Counted from the stretch's first letter, positions 16,247 to 25,346 are shown. The stretch: 64,000 bases of DNA from Micrococcaceae bacterium Sec5.7 (GCA_039636785.1 CP144169.1:2542001-2606000); one strand, 5' to 3'. The notes: a model not told the origin generated them from the sequence alone. A program made the numbers and translations.

Positions 16247-19200
16247 TCAGTAACCTGCCTTCCGCGCACACAAAGAGGACAGACTTCCGGCAAACGGCAG
16301 CCGTGACCACCGTGTCCGCTCTTGGACGGATCATGCCTCGCTTCAAAAACTCTTCCTGACATCAGGCCCGCGGCTTCAGTCACCATGTCCAGCGCCCAGT
16401 TGTCCTCTGGATCCAGCGGCTCCTGCTGCTGGACACCGGCGTGCTTGGTGCTTGTTCCGAGCTGCGCAAGAACGGCGCCGCCGGGGCGGGCCGGCGGCGG
16501 ATTACCATCCGGAGCCGTAAATCCTCCGGCGAGGACGGCCGCCTGATAAGCACCAAGCTGGGGATGCCGGGAGAGTTCCGCTTTGCCCGGCTGCCGCTTC
16601 CCGGTCTTCAGGTCGACGATGACCAGCCGGCCTTGGGCGTCAATCTCAAGCCTGTCCACCTGCCCCCGAAGGACCGCCGACCGCGGAGTGTCAGCCTGCG
16701 ACCCGGCGGTCTCGCCCGGCAGCTCGGGCAGCGCCACCTCGAATTCCTGCTCCACACCAACCAGGCTCCGGCCTTCGCTCCGCATGACCAGGACGTACTG
16801 TGCCAGCTTCCGCACCATGGTCTCGGCACGCTTGAGGTCAAGTTTGCCCTCCCAGTTGTCCTTTATGCCCAGGTCCGGCCAGCGAAGCACCAGTTCGGCG
16901 ATGTACTCGGCTCCGGAAGCCTCCGGCAAGTCCTGAGCTATGGAGTGGACCAGAGTGCCCAGGCTTCGCGCGAAGTCAGTAGCAGCTTCGCCGCCGGCTG
17001 CCTGCACGAACCAGTCAAGGGGTGACTTCTGGACCGATTCCACCTTGGAAGGTGAGACATAGACGGTGCCGCCGGGTGGCACCACGGGTTCCGTGGACGT
17101 CAGCGGCGCGAGCCCCCACCAGCTGTCAGGGTGGGCGCCGGGCACCGCGGGTGCTGCCGCTGCAAGCCGTGCCAGCATGCGGGTTGCTTCCTCGGCCTCG
17201 GCGGGCAATTTGCCGTCCAGCTGGGCGTATTGCCGGAGTTCGGCCACAAGAGCCCGAAGCGTCAGGGGCCGCTGAACGGGGGTGAACCCCCGGGCATCTC
17301 GATCCGGCCCAAGCGGTGCCACATAGTCAAGGAAGGACGACGGCTGGTCATCCTCTGAAGAAACGGCCGTGCAGATGAGTACTTCCCGCGCCCTCGACAC
17401 TGCGGTGGAGAAACTCCGCAATTCGTCGTACCGGATCTCCCGAAGCCTGCTGAGTGGATCCAGCTGAAGCGCGTATTCCACTCCGTGCTCAACGGCATCC
17501 GCGTAAAGGGTGCTGCCCAGCAGTTCGCCTCGGAGCCTGGTGTTGGGCCACACACCTTCCTGCAGGCCAGCCACAACCACCATGGGCCATTCCCGTCCCG
17601 CGGCACTGGCCGGCGTCATCAGTTCCACGGCGTCATCCAGCTGCGCACGTGCCGCCAGCGTGTCCATGGGAAGTTCCTGATTCAGGAGGTATTCAAGGAA
17701 CTGCTCCGGCCCGGATCCGGGCAGCTGGTCAACATAGCGTTCCGCCGTGTGGAACAGTGCCATCATGGCGTCCAGATCGCGGTCCGCCCGGGCACCGGAT
17801 GCGCCGCCGGACAATGCCGCTTCGGTCCAGGCCCCGGCCAGGCCGGTGGCGTGCCACAATGCCCAGAGAACTGTTTCCGCGTTCGCGCCCGGTTCATACG
17901 CAGCCTGCCGGCCAGCCTGGATCATGCGCGCGGCCCGCCGCGCCGCCCGGCCCTCTATTCCCAGTGTTGCCAGGGCTCCGGGCTCCAGCAGGGCTTCCAC
18001 GAGCAGCGAATCGCTGGACCGGCCACCCCCGCCCAGGATTTCTTCCCGTCTGAGCGATTGCCTGAGCCGGCGCAGTTCAAGCGAGGTTGCACCACCGATT
18101 CTGGACGTCAGCAGGGACACAGCGGATTCCGGCGTCAACTGCTCTGGGTCCAATGCCACGGCGTATGCATCGAGCAGTGGGCGGACGGCCACTTCGTCCC
18201 GGACTGCGGATTCTGCAACGGGAATACGAATTGGAATGCCTTGACCGGAAAGGTACCGCTGAAGCTGGCTCAGCTGGCCGCCGTTACGCACGATTACCGC
18301 AATATCCGAGAGCTCGCGGCCGTGGTTGATGTGCGCCTCGAGGATCCGCTGCGCAACGTAGCGCAACTCGTGGACTGCAGAGGGCAGTAGGTGCGCCTCC
18401 ACGGACCCCGCCGCTTCCCGGGCCTCAGGTTGCTCCGGACGCCTTTCAACGACATCAGACTGTTCAACGAAATCAGGCTGTTCAAGGCGCCGGGCAAGCT
18501 GGCCGCCCGCGCGCAGGGAGATGCGGGCGGCCACGCCAAGCCAAGCCTTCGCCACAGCCGGGGAGTGACGGTGTGTCTGCCAGAGCGGCCTCTCAATGAC
18601 CGGCCTCCCGGCCGAAAGCAGCCGCGGCAGTTCGGCCACAAGATCAGGGCGGGCGCCGCGGAAGCCCTGCACCACGGTGTCCGGAGAAGACGTCACATAG
18701 ACATCCTTGCCGCCCGCAATATCAGCCAAAAGCTCGAAAACCGCAGGACTGGCTTCCTGGATATCGTCCACGAGAATCAGCTGCAGCCGTTCCCTCTCGG
18801 CCGCCAGAAAGTCCGGTTCGTCCTGGAAAATCTGACGGGCAGCGGTGATGATGCCGGACGGATCAAACGCCTCCGGCATCCGCAGGTCCAGGACGTCCCT
18901 GTACTCGGCATACAGGGACGCAGCCGCGATCCAGTCCGGTCTGCCGCATTCCCGCCCCAGCGCAACAAGGTCCGCTGCTGTCCGGCCTGATTCAATGATC
19001 CGGTCAAACAGCTGCCGCACTTCCTGGCGAAACCCCCGGGTCTCCAACGCTGCCCCGAGATCGCCCGGCCAGGGAAGTTCCAGACCAGGCAGTGCATGTC
19101 CCTCGAGAAGTTCCTTAATGATCAGGTCCTGTTCCGGGCCCGAAAGCAGCCGCGGTGGGCGCGGCAGCGGAAGGATGCCTTCTGCCTTGGCTCGCCGGAT

Positions 19201-19614
19201 CAGATCGAACGCATACGATGCCCAGGTCCGGGCAGGGGTGGTGCTCAGGCTTCGGTCCAGTCTGGCGGTGAACCGGTCACGCAGAGAGTCGGCGGCCAGC
19301 CGGCCCGGGGCGAGAATAAGGATCCGTTCCGGATCGACGCCCTCCTGCTCCGCCCGGCGGACGGCAGCTTCAACAAGCACCGTTGATTTTCCTGTGCCCG
19401 GTGCTCCGGGAACGAGCACCGGACCGGAGCCTTTGGGGACGTCGACGGCGGCGCGCTGGTCACGGGACAGGTGCGGTTCAACGCTGTGGATCTCCCGGGG
19501 CGGCAGGAGCCGAAGCCTGCTGCCGGCCTTTTTTGCCGCACCGGCAGTGTTCCTGCCCGGTGTCGCGGGACCCGGTGTTTGGGGACTCTCGGTTTGAGGG
19601 ATTGTTACGGTCAC
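16243..19614 (-). CDS. adnA: AdnA-like helicase-nuclease subunit
   Basis: 1123-residue partner of AdnB. Motor signs: Walker A VPGAPGTGKSTVLVEAA near residue 70, a degenerate motif II (LVDDIQEASPAVFEL) and motif VI FSTAVSRAREVLICTAV. The C-terminal nuclease has GQVDRLEIDAQGR and LVIVDLKTGKRQPG, followed by a cysteine cluster (CRLPEVCPLC) that may hold an Fe-S cluster as in AddB-type nucleases. The weaker motif II fits the known idea that AdnB is the main motor. The chain starts by overlapping the stop of the alkyltransferase-like gene and ends overlapping adnB, so the three form one operon. Confidence 0.9.
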   Translation of the reverse strand: MTVTIPQTESPQTPGPATPGRNTAGAAKKAGSRLRLLPPREIHSVEPHLSRDQRAAVDVPKGSGPVLVPGAPGTGKSTVLVEAAVRRAEQEGVDPERILILAPGRLAADSLRDRFTARLDRSLSTTPARTWASYAFDLIRRAKAEGILPLPRPPRLLSGPEQDLIIKELLEGHALPGLELPWPGDLGAALETRGFRQEVRQLFDRIIESGRTAADLVALGRECGRPDWIAAASLYAEYRDVLDLRMPEAFDPSGIITAARQIFQDEPDFLAAERERLQLILVDDIQEASPAVFELLADIAGGKDVYVTSSPDTVVQGFRGARPDLVAELPRLLSAGRPVIERPLWQTHRHSPAVAKAWLGVAARISLRAGGQLARRLEQPDFVEQSDVVERRPEQPEAREAAGSVEAHLLPSAVHELRYVAQRILEAHINHGRELSDIAVIVRNGGQLSQLQRYLSGQGIPIRIPVAESAVRDEVAVRPLLDAYAVALDPEQLTPESAVSLLTSRIGGATSLELRRLRQSLRREEILGGGGRSSDSLLVEALLEPGALATLGIEGRAARRAARMIQAGRQAAYEPGANAETVLWALWHATGLAGAWTEAALSGGASGARADRDLDAMMALFHTAERYVDQLPGSGPEQFLEYLLNQELPMDTLAARAQLDDAVELMTPASAAGREWPMVVVAGLQEGVWPNTRLRGELLGSTLYADAVEHGVEYALQLDPLSRLREIRYDELRSFSTAVSRAREVLICTAVSSEDDQPSSFLDYVAPLGPDRDARGFTPVQRPLTLRALVAELRQYAQLDGKLPAEAEEATRMLARLAAAAPAVPGAHPDSWWGLAPLTSTEPVVPPGGTVYVSPSKVESVQKSPLDWFVQAAGGEAATDFARSLGTLVHSIAQDLPEASGAEYIAELVLRWPDLGIKDNWEGKLDLKRAETMVRKLAQYVLVMRSEGRSLVGVEQEFEVALPELPGETAGSQADTPRSAVLRGQVDRLEIDAQGRLVIVDLKTGKRQPGKAELSRHPQLGAYQAAVLAGGFTAPDGNPPPARPGGAVLAQLGTSTKHAGVQQQEPLDPEDNWALDMVTEAAGLMSGRVFEARHDPSKSGHGGHGCRLPEVCPLCVRGRQVTE

Positions 19615-20027
19615 ACAGACATTCCATCATCCGCCACTGACAATTTGTGCAGCTGCCGTTCCAAGCGCTCGGCAATGGCGTCAATGATGTCGAAGTCAGC
19701 ATCCTTCGGCGACCACCGCGCGGCCACCAGATCCACCCGCCAACGGCCTTCCCCTGTCCGCGAGTACTCGAGGTACTGCCCCAGTAGCGGAGTGGACTCC
19801 TGAAGGTAATACCGCAAAGCTTCGGCCTCATGCCCCTCCGGGGCGAGGCCGCTCGCCTTCAGAACCCGCCACCAGGGCACGGCACTGCCGTAGTGGCTCA
19901 TGACGGACCCTACCTGCCGCGGGCCGCCCGATCCCAGGAGTTCGGCCACGTCCCCATAGGCCACGGCTGTCCCCGCAGGCACCAGCTCAACAAATGCCAG
20001 CACTGCCTCGACATACTCCGTCCGCAT
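19611..20027 (-). CDS. alkyltransferase-like (ATL/MGMT family) protein
   Basis: 138-residue protein with the DNA-binding domain of O6-alkylguanine alkyltransferases (VPAGTAVAYGDVAELLG; GGPRQVGSVMSHYGSAVPWWRVL). The active-site PCHR is replaced by PWWR, so it cannot take up alkyl groups. Proteins of this kind flag alkylated bases for nucleotide excision repair. An extra C-terminal half (ARWSPKDADFDIIDAIAERLE) follows. The ATG at 20027 has TAGTCT exactly six bases upstream, so its mRNA is probably leaderless. Its stop overlaps the adnA start, making it the first gene of an atl-adnA-adnB repair operon. Confidence 0.88.
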   Translation of the reverse strand: MRTEYVEAVLAFVELVPAGTAVAYGDVAELLGSGGPRQVGSVMSHYGSAVPWWRVLKASGLAPEGHEAEALRYYLQESTPLLGQYLEYSRTGEGRWRVDLVAARWSPKDADFDIIDAIAERLERQLHKLSVADDGMSV

Positions 20028-20033
20028 GGCTCC

Positions 20034-20118
20034 AGACTAGCTGCTGCCCGCCAGCTGAAGTGTTCTGCGCCCCCTGCGCGGGACACGGACCGAAACTGTC
20101 GGTGGCAGCAGGTAGCGT
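20034..20118. promoter_or_regulatory. divergent leaderless promoters of the atl-adnAB operon and the exonuclease gene
   Basis: TAGTCT (minus, 20034-20039) is six bases before the alkyltransferase-like ATG. TAGCGT (plus, 20113-20118) is six bases before the exonuclease ATG. Each is placed so that transcription would begin on the start codon. Confidence 0.6.
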
Positions 20119-20124
20119 GGAGGC

Positions 20125-20834
20125 ATGACCACTTGGAACACCCTCCCCCGGGCCGCCTTCGATCTCGAAACCACAGGCCGCAACTCCCGCGCCGCCAGGA
20201 TCGTCACCGCGTCCGTGACCGTGGTGGATGCAGCCGGAAGTGTCGTCAAGGAGCATGAGTGGCTCGCGGATCCGGGCGTGGAGATCCCGGCAGAGGCCAG
20301 CGAAGTCCATGGCGTGACCACTGAACAGGCACGCCGAGACGGGCGTCCGGCCCACGAAGTCACCCGGGAGCTCGCCACGGTCCTTCAGGAACTGTTCGAC
20401 GCCGGTGTCCCCGTGATCGCTTTCAACGCCAGCTATGACTTCACCGTCCTGGCCGCGGAGTCTGCCCGGTACGGCGTAACGCAACTGAACCGCTTTCCTG
20501 TCCTTGACCCCTACATCATGAACAAGCAGGTGGACCGCTACCGCAAAGGAAAGCGCACCCTGACGGCCCTGTGCGAGGAGTACGGTGTCAGCTGGACGAC
20601 GCCCACACCTCAGCGGCCGATGCCTTGGCTACACTGCGCATGCTCGACGCCATGGCGGGAAAATTCCCCAAGCTCAAAATGCCGGCAAGCCAGCTGCACC
20701 AGTTACAGGTGGACTGGGCCGTCACGCAGGCTGCTGATTTCCAGAACTATCTGCGGAAAACCAAACCCACGGCTGTCATCGAGGGAGACTGGCCCGTGCT
20801 TCCTCCTGAAGACTCCAGCAGGGGCGACTTCTAG
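20125..20834 (+). pseudogene. DnaQ-like 3'-5' exonuclease, broken by a -1 frameshift
   Basis: The first frame encodes an RNase T/DnaQ exonuclease: ExoI motif AAFDLETTGR near residue 11 and ExoII motif IAFNASYDFTVLA near residue 100. After CEEYGV (20575-20589) the match jumps to the next frame, which continues as QLDDAHTSAADALATLRML with the ExoIII His and Asp, then runs to a TAG at 20832-20834. One base seems missing between 20588 and 20589 (GGT GT. CAG). Without repair, the first frame runs on to 20928 with an unrelated tail and lacks ExoIII. The gene is therefore a recent pseudogene, a programmed frameshift, or a sequencing error; no slippery run is visible. TAGCGT lies six bases before the ATG. 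Confidence 0.85.
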
Positions 20835-21165
20835 CCCTGGCATCACTCATGGAATCACCGCTGACTCGGCCGGACCCCTCAGCGGGAGCCCGGCCTGGCG
20901 GCGGATCGTGGGACGGATATCACATTGACTTCGCCCGGCGGGCTAACTGTGCCTGCCGGGCCGCAATTCAACCGACGAAAGCCACACCGGGCTGCTGGTC
21001 GTAAAGCATCCTCAATTCCCGCAGGATATTCCGCCGTTCCCGCTCTATTACGAATAGTGTGCAGAAGTGGATGCCTTTTGGCTGCCCTGACATAATTTAG
21101 TTCAGAAGCGAGCTTGTGCTATGCCGTGCCCGGAGCCTCCCCCGGGCCCAACCACCTGAGGATAA
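20835..21165. other. 331-bp intergenic region upstream of metN
   Basis: No gene is seen. It holds a 13-bp palindrome CTATTACGAATAG (21045-21057), a candidate operator, and an extended -10 promoter at 21088. The 60-base leader before metN was checked for the conserved core of known SAM riboswitches and none was recognised. Confidence 0.5.
21088..21096 (+). promoter_or_regulatory. probable metNIQ promoter (extended -10)
   Basis: TGACATAAT combines the extended TGn element with a CATAAT -10 box, about 70 bases before the metN ATG. The -35 match at 21068 (TGGATG) is poor. The palindrome CTATTACGAATAG lies about 30 bases upstream. Confidence 0.45.
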
Positions 21166-22203
21166 ATGATCACAGTCACCGACCTGCGCAAGGTCTACCG
21201 CCAGGGAAAGAAAGAAGTGGTTGCCCTCGATGGCGTCACTCTTTCCGTTCCCAAAGGTTCCATCCATGGAATCATCGGCCATTCCGGCGCCGGAAAGTCC
21301 ACTTTGGTCCGTTGCCTCACCCTGCTGGACCGTCCGACGTCGGGCTCTGTCAGTATCGATGGCAAGGAGCTCAGCTCCGTCAAGGATTCGGAAATCCGGG
21401 CAGCACGGCGCCGGATCGGGATGGTGTTCCAGCACGCCAACCTCATGGACTCGCGCACGGCCACCGGCAACGTGGCTCATCCGCTGGAGCTCGTAAAAAC
21501 GCCCAAAGACACGATCCGCGCCCGGGTGGCTGAACTCCTGAAGCTCGTAGGCCTTGAGGGGTTCGAAGGCGCTTATCCGTCGCAGCTTTCCGGTGGACAG
21601 CGCCAGCGCGTGGGGATCGCCCGCGCGTTGGCGGCCGATCCCGATGTGCTGCTGTGCGACGAACCCACGTCGGCGCTTGATCCGGCCACCACCGATGAAA
21701 TTCTTGACCTGATCCAGGACCTCACCAGACGCCTGCAGCTCACGGTGCTCATCATCACGCACGAAATGCACGTGGTTAAGCGTGTGTGTGAATCAGTGTC
21801 TCTCTTGTCGAAGGGCCGCGTTATTGAACATGGGGCGCTGCGGGACGTCGCCGGCGAGCTCGACAGCAGGCTGGCCCGCGCCCTGCTGCCGCTGCCGCCA
21901 TCGGAGCCGCTCAAGGGCGCACTCCAGGGCGGCCCCGTCCTGGAGATTCTTTTCTCCGGCGAAAGCGCCAAGGAACCTGTACTGACAGGTGTGGCCCGGC
22001 ACTTCGACATTGATCTCAACGTGCTCGCGGGCAGCGTCGAGACCCTGGGCGGCCAGCAGTTCGGCCACCTCCGGGTCCAGGTCGCCGAAAATGTGGACCA
22101 CAACGCCGTGATGAATTACCTGCACGAACGCGGCATTAGCGCCAAGCTCGCGAACACCGTGAGCGCAGCTGCGTTTAACGACGAGACAGGAGACGTCAAG
22201 TGA
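21166..22203 (+). CDS. metN: methionine ABC transporter ATPase MetN
   Basis: 345-residue ATPase of the D-/L-methionine importer. Walker A is GHSGAGKSTLVRC, the signature is LSGGQRQRVGIARALA, Walker B is VLLCDEPTSALDP, and the switch His is in IITHEMHVVKRVC. Residues ~265-340 form the NIL domain, which in E. coli MetN binds methionine and inhibits transport. TGAGGA precedes the ATG by four bases. Its stop overlaps the metI GTG (GTGA). It energises MetI at the inner face of the membrane and works with the lipoprotein MetQ encoded downstream. Confidence 0.96.
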   Translation: MITVTDLRKVYRQGKKEVVALDGVTLSVPKGSIHGIIGHSGAGKSTLVRCLTLLDRPTSGSVSIDGKELSSVKDSEIRAARRRIGMVFQHANLMDSRTATGNVAHPLELVKTPKDTIRARVAELLKLVGLEGFEGAYPSQLSGGQRQRVGIARALAADPDVLLCDEPTSALDPATTDEILDLIQDLTRRLQLTVLIITHEMHVVKRVCESVSLLSKGRVIEHGALRDVAGELDSRLARALLPLPPSEPLKGALQGGPVLEILFSGESAKEPVLTGVARHFDIDLNVLAGSVETLGGQQFGHLRVQVAENVDHNAVMNYLHERGISAKLANTVSAAAFNDETGDVK

Positions 22204-22871
22204 ACGGCATCTTCAGCAACCCCGTCCTGGCCAAAGCGCTCCCCGAAGCAATCCTTGAAACACTTCAGATGGTGGGCATCTCGGCGTTCTTCACCGTCCT
22301 GATCGGACTGCCTCTCGGCGTATTCCTTCACGCCTCGGCACCCGGCGGCCTCCGCCCCATGCCCGTGGTCAACAGGATCGTCAGCGACATCATCGTGAAC
22401 ATCACCAGGTCCATCCCGTTCGCCATCCTGATGGTGGCGCTGATCCCGCTGGCCCGTCTGCTCGTCGGCACCAGCCTGGGTCCGGTGGCGGCATCGGTAT
22501 CGCTCTCCATCGGGACCATTCCGTTCTTCGCCCGGCTCGTGGAGTCCTGTCTCCGCGACGTGCACCACGGCAAGGTTGACGCCGCGCAGGTCATGGGATC
22601 CACCAACATGCAGGTGATCGGCAAGGTCATGCTGCCCGAGTCTCTGCCGGCCCTGGTGGCCGCCGCCACCACCACCGTGGTCACCCTGGTGGGCTACAGC
22701 GCCATGGCCGGACTCGTGGGCGGCGGAGGCTTGGGGAAGCTCGCCTACAACTACGGCTTCCAGCGCTTCGACGTCACTGTGATGATCGTAACCATCGTGC
22801 TGATCATCGTTTTGGTCCAGGTCATCCAGCTGGTCGGCGAACGGATCTCCCGGAGCCTGGATCACCGTTAG
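22200..22871 (+). CDS. metI: methionine ABC transporter permease MetI
   Basis: 223-residue permease with about five membrane segments, the size of MetI. The ABC-coupling EAA loop appears near residues 115-140 (DAAQVMGSTNMQVIGKVMLP), and the TTVVTLVGYSAMAGLVGGGG segment is characteristic. It starts on a GTG overlapping the metN stop, so the two are translationally coupled. Together with MetN it forms the MetN2I2 transporter. Confidence 0.95.
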   Translation: MNGIFSNPVLAKALPEAILETLQMVGISAFFTVLIGLPLGVFLHASAPGGLRPMPVVNRIVSDIIVNITRSIPFAILMVALIPLARLLVGTSLGPVAASVSLSIGTIPFFARLVESCLRDVHHGKVDAAQVMGSTNMQVIGKVMLPESLPALVAAATTTVVTLVGYSAMAGLVGGGGLGKLAYNYGFQRFDVTVMIVTIVLIIVLVQVIQLVGERISRSLDHR

Positions 22872-22885
22872 GCCGGCCACGGCCC

Positions 22886-22922
22886 CAGCTCCGGCAGCAG
22901 TGCTGTTTCTGCGCCGGAGCTG
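22886..22922 (+). other. intercistronic hairpin between metI and metQ
   Basis: A 10-bp inverted repeat (CAGCTCCGGC ... GCCGGAGCTG) around a 17-base loop, with no T-run. It lies in the 172-base gap between metI and metQ. It may stabilise one part of the mRNA or partly stop transcription, allowing different amounts of lipoprotein and transporter. Confidence 0.5.
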
Positions 22923-23043
22923 ACCCTGCTCCAGCCCAAATTACTCAATAACTTCACTGCAGCGGGTATCTGCCCTCTGCACAGATGCAGGATCCCGGCG
23001 GCCAGCCGCCGCGATCCAAGCGATTTTGAAAGGAACGCATTCA

Positions 23044-23886
23044 ATGCGTAAGTCACTCACCCTCCTTGCCACTGGTATTGTTACCGCTCTGGCGCTAACG
23101 GCTTGCGGTGGTTCGTCCACCCCCGGCGCCGAAACCAAAACGCTGGACCCGGCCAACCCCGTTACGCTCACGGTGGGCGCCAGCCCGGTTCCGCACGCCA
23201 AGATTCTCGAATTCATCAATCAGGATCTCGCTCCGAAGGCCGGTCTCAAACTGGACATCACGGAGATCGAGGATTACCAGACGCCCAACACGGCCCTGAG
23301 CGATGGTTCACTGGACGCCAACTTCTACCAGCACCTGCCGTGGTACAACGACCAGGTGAAAACCAAGGGCTACAAGTTCGGCCACGGCGAAGGCGTACAC
23401 ATTGAGCCTTACGCTGCCTTCTCCGAAAAGGTAAAGGACATCAAGGAAATCGGCGACGGCGCAAAGATCGCCATCACCAACGATCCCTCCAACCAGGTCC
23501 GCGCCCTCAAGGTGCTCCAGGCTGCCGGACTGGTCAAGGACATCAAGGATGACTCCTCCGTGATCACCCTGACGGACGCGCAGAACCCGAAGAAGCTTAA
23601 TTTCTCCGAGAACCAGCCGGAACTGCTGATCAACGACCTCAAGGACCCCTCCGTGGATCTGGCCCTGATCAACGGCAATTTCATCCTCAAGGCAGGCCTG
23701 AGCACCCAAAACGCCCTGGCTGTGGAATCAGTGGACAATAACCCGTACGCCAACTTCCTGGCGTGGCGCGCGGACTCCAAGGATGACGCCCGCATCCAGA
23801 AGCTCGACGAGCTCCTGCACTCCCCCGAGGTCAAGGCCTTCATCGAGAAGGAATGGCCCAATGGAGATGTGACCGCGGCTTTCTAG
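23044..23886 (+). CDS. metQ: methionine-binding lipoprotein MetQ
   Basis: 280-residue substrate-binding lipoprotein of the NlpA/MetQ family. It begins MRKSLTLLATGIVTALALTAC, reported here as a signal peptide whose lipobox LTAC gives the lipidated Cys near residue 21. Conserved parts are VTLTVGASPVPHAKILE, LDANFYQHLPWYN and DLALINGNFILKAGL. The ATG at 23044 is chosen because AAAGGA sits 9 bases upstream and the reading starts the signal peptide correctly; an in-frame TTG at 23026 would add six residues. It follows metN and metI and captures methionine outside the membrane. Confidence 0.95.
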   Translation: MRKSLTLLATGIVTALALTACGGSSTPGAETKTLDPANPVTLTVGASPVPHAKILEFINQDLAPKAGLKLDITEIEDYQTPNTALSDGSLDANFYQHLPWYNDQVKTKGYKFGHGEGVHIEPYAAFSEKVKDIKEIGDGAKIAITNDPSNQVRALKVLQAAGLVKDIKDDSSVITLTDAQNPKKLNFSENQPELLINDLKDPSVDLALINGNFILKAGLSTQNALAVESVDNNPYANFLAWRADSKDDARIQKLDELLHSPEVKAFIEKEWPNGDVTAAF

Positions 23887-23924
23887 CCCACGGCGCCGGC
23901 CCACAGCCCGCGGCAACCGTCTAC

Positions 23925-23962
23925 ATGACTTTGGCACCCGTTGCAGCGGGTGCCAAAGTCAT
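23925..23962. terminator. strong hairpin after metQ
   Basis: A perfect 16-bp stem (ATGACTTTGGCACCCG and its complement) with a six-base loop, 38 bases past the metQ stop. A short ATTTAA follows rather than a full T-run. Confidence 0.75.
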
Positions 23963-24002
23963 TTAACGCGTTTGAGAACGACGACGGCGCGTACGCCGAG
24001 GT

Positions 24003-24026
24003 AAAAGGCCGGAGGCCGGGGCTTTT
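24003..24026 (-). terminator. terminator of the family 3 glycoside hydrolase gene
   Basis: AAAAGGCCGG and CCGGGGCTTTT form a GC stem flanked by A and T runs. It lies just after the stop of the leftward glycoside hydrolase gene and could act on both strands. Confidence 0.65.
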
Positions 24027-24041
24027 CGCACCCGCTCCGAA

Positions 24042-25346
24042 CTAGTGGCCCGCTTTGACCCGCAGCACAGTCAACGTCGCAGCATCCACCTCGGCCCGGA
24101 AGGCCGCATTGCCCTGCGCACGCTGCAGCACCTTGTTGTACATGACCGGGATGCTCAGCGGGTCGGCGCAAAGGACCATGGTGCCGCCGGCGCCGATGAA
24201 GTCTACGGCCCTGTCGCCGAGCGCCCACGGTGCAAGCTGCACTGCGTTGCAGAGGTCGTCGGACACGATGATTCCTGTGAACCCGGCATCCGAGCGCAAC
24301 ATGGTGCCCATGATGACTGTTGAGAACGCAGCGATGTTGGCTGGGTCAATCCGGTCGTAATAGGCGTTTGACACCATGACCCATCGGACACCGTTCCTGA
24401 TCGCCGCCCGGTACGGTTCCAGATATGCGTCGCTGATCGTGGTCAAGGTGTCATGGACATTCCCGCTGACGTCAGTGTTCAGGAGGACCCGTCCCAGACC
24501 CGGAAAATGCTTGACTACCGGCGCCACTCCGGCTTCCCGGAGCCCTGCGGCGAAGGCGTTCCCCTGGGCGGACACCTGCGCTGGCGCAAAACCATACTCA
24601 CGCTGGTAGAAGCCGATCGGCGGGTTGGAGGCGGCGGACTGCGGGCCCGGAACAGTGTCCAGGACCGGTGCCAAGTCGACGTTCACGCCGCCTTGCAGCA
24701 GTTGGCTTCCCCAGAGGCGGGCGCTCGCCTGGATCTGGGCGGAACTCGAGCCGGACTGCGCCAGCGCCGTGGGAATAACGGAGAACCCGGGACCGTTCAG
24801 AACCTGGACGTAGCCGCCCTCCTGGTCTGTTGCCACGAAGAGCGGCACACCACCGGTACTGGCAGCCGACACTGTGGCTGTCATGCCAGCCACCACGGCC
24901 GCCGTAGCCCGGGTGCCCGCATGACTTCGGCCGGCCAAGTACACGTTGCCCGTGTGGTAGTTGGCGAGGTCGGCCATGGTAGTGGCGTCCGCACCCGTGG
25001 CTTTTGCAGCAACCATGAATAATTGCCCCACTCGCTGCTCCTGCGTCAACCCAGCCAACCGCTGTTCGGGCGTGCCAACTGCGGGCGGCGGAGCCTGCGC
25101 CGGAGGCGTCCGGGCCGGCGGTGGACTCGCCGCCGTGGGCGGCGGAGCAGTTTGCGCGCCTGGGGCAGACGCTGATGCGGGCGTCGTCGCGGACGGCGGC
25201 GGAGGCGAAGCCGCAGCAGGCGGAGACCCGCTGGGATGGCTCCCTGCTCCGCCTACCGTGGCGGTGTCGGAGGAAGCAACCGCCACAAAGAATCCAGCCA
25301 TAACCACGGACATCCCGAGTGCTGCAGTTGTGAAAGGCTTGCGCAT
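24042..25346 (-). CDS. secreted family 3 glycoside hydrolase (NagZ/beta-hexosaminidase-like)
   Basis: 434-residue exported protein. The ATG at 25346 starts a signal peptide (MRKPFTTAALGMSVVMAGFF); the frame is open further upstream, but those codons overlap hemL. Residues ~35-110 are a Pro/Ala/Ser linker, and the GH3 N-terminal barrel follows. Seen are LFVATDQEGG, APVVKHFPGLGRVL (the KH motif) and the probable nucleophile Asp in GIIVSDDLCNAV. In classical NagZ the loop reads GHG...DSH and its His helps catalysis; here it is GLG...TDVSGN, so activity or mechanism may differ. A role in peptidoglycan turnover is likely but inferred. Confidence 0.85.
   Translation of the reverse strand: MRKPFTTAALGMSVVMAGFFVAVASSDTATVGGAGSHPSGSPPAAASPPPPSATTPASASAPGAQTAPPPTAASPPPARTPPAQAPPPAVGTPEQRLAGLTQEQRVGQLFMVAAKATGADATTMADLANYHTGNVYLAGRSHAGTRATAAVVAGMTATVSAASTGGVPLFVATDQEGGYVQVLNGPGFSVIPTALAQSGSSSAQIQASARLWGSQLLQGGVNVDLAPVLDTVPGPQSAASNPPIGFYQREYGFAPAQVSAQGNAFAAGLREAGVAPVVKHFPGLGRVLLNTDVSGNVHDTLTTISDAYLEPYRAAIRNGVRWVMVSNAYYDRIDPANIAAFSTVIMGTMLRSDAGFTGIIVSDDLCNAVQLAPWALGDRAVDFIGAGGTMVLCADPLSIPVMYNKVLQRAQGNAAFRAEVDAATLTVLRVKAGH

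Noticed and set aside
15158..16306. 382-codon frame antisense to the adnB start
   Set aside because: It covers the Walker A region of adnB on the other strand, with no independent start signals.
21097..21165. SAM riboswitch in the metN leader
   Set aside because: The leader is short and lacks the conserved core helices and the GCAACC-type element of known SAM riboswitches.
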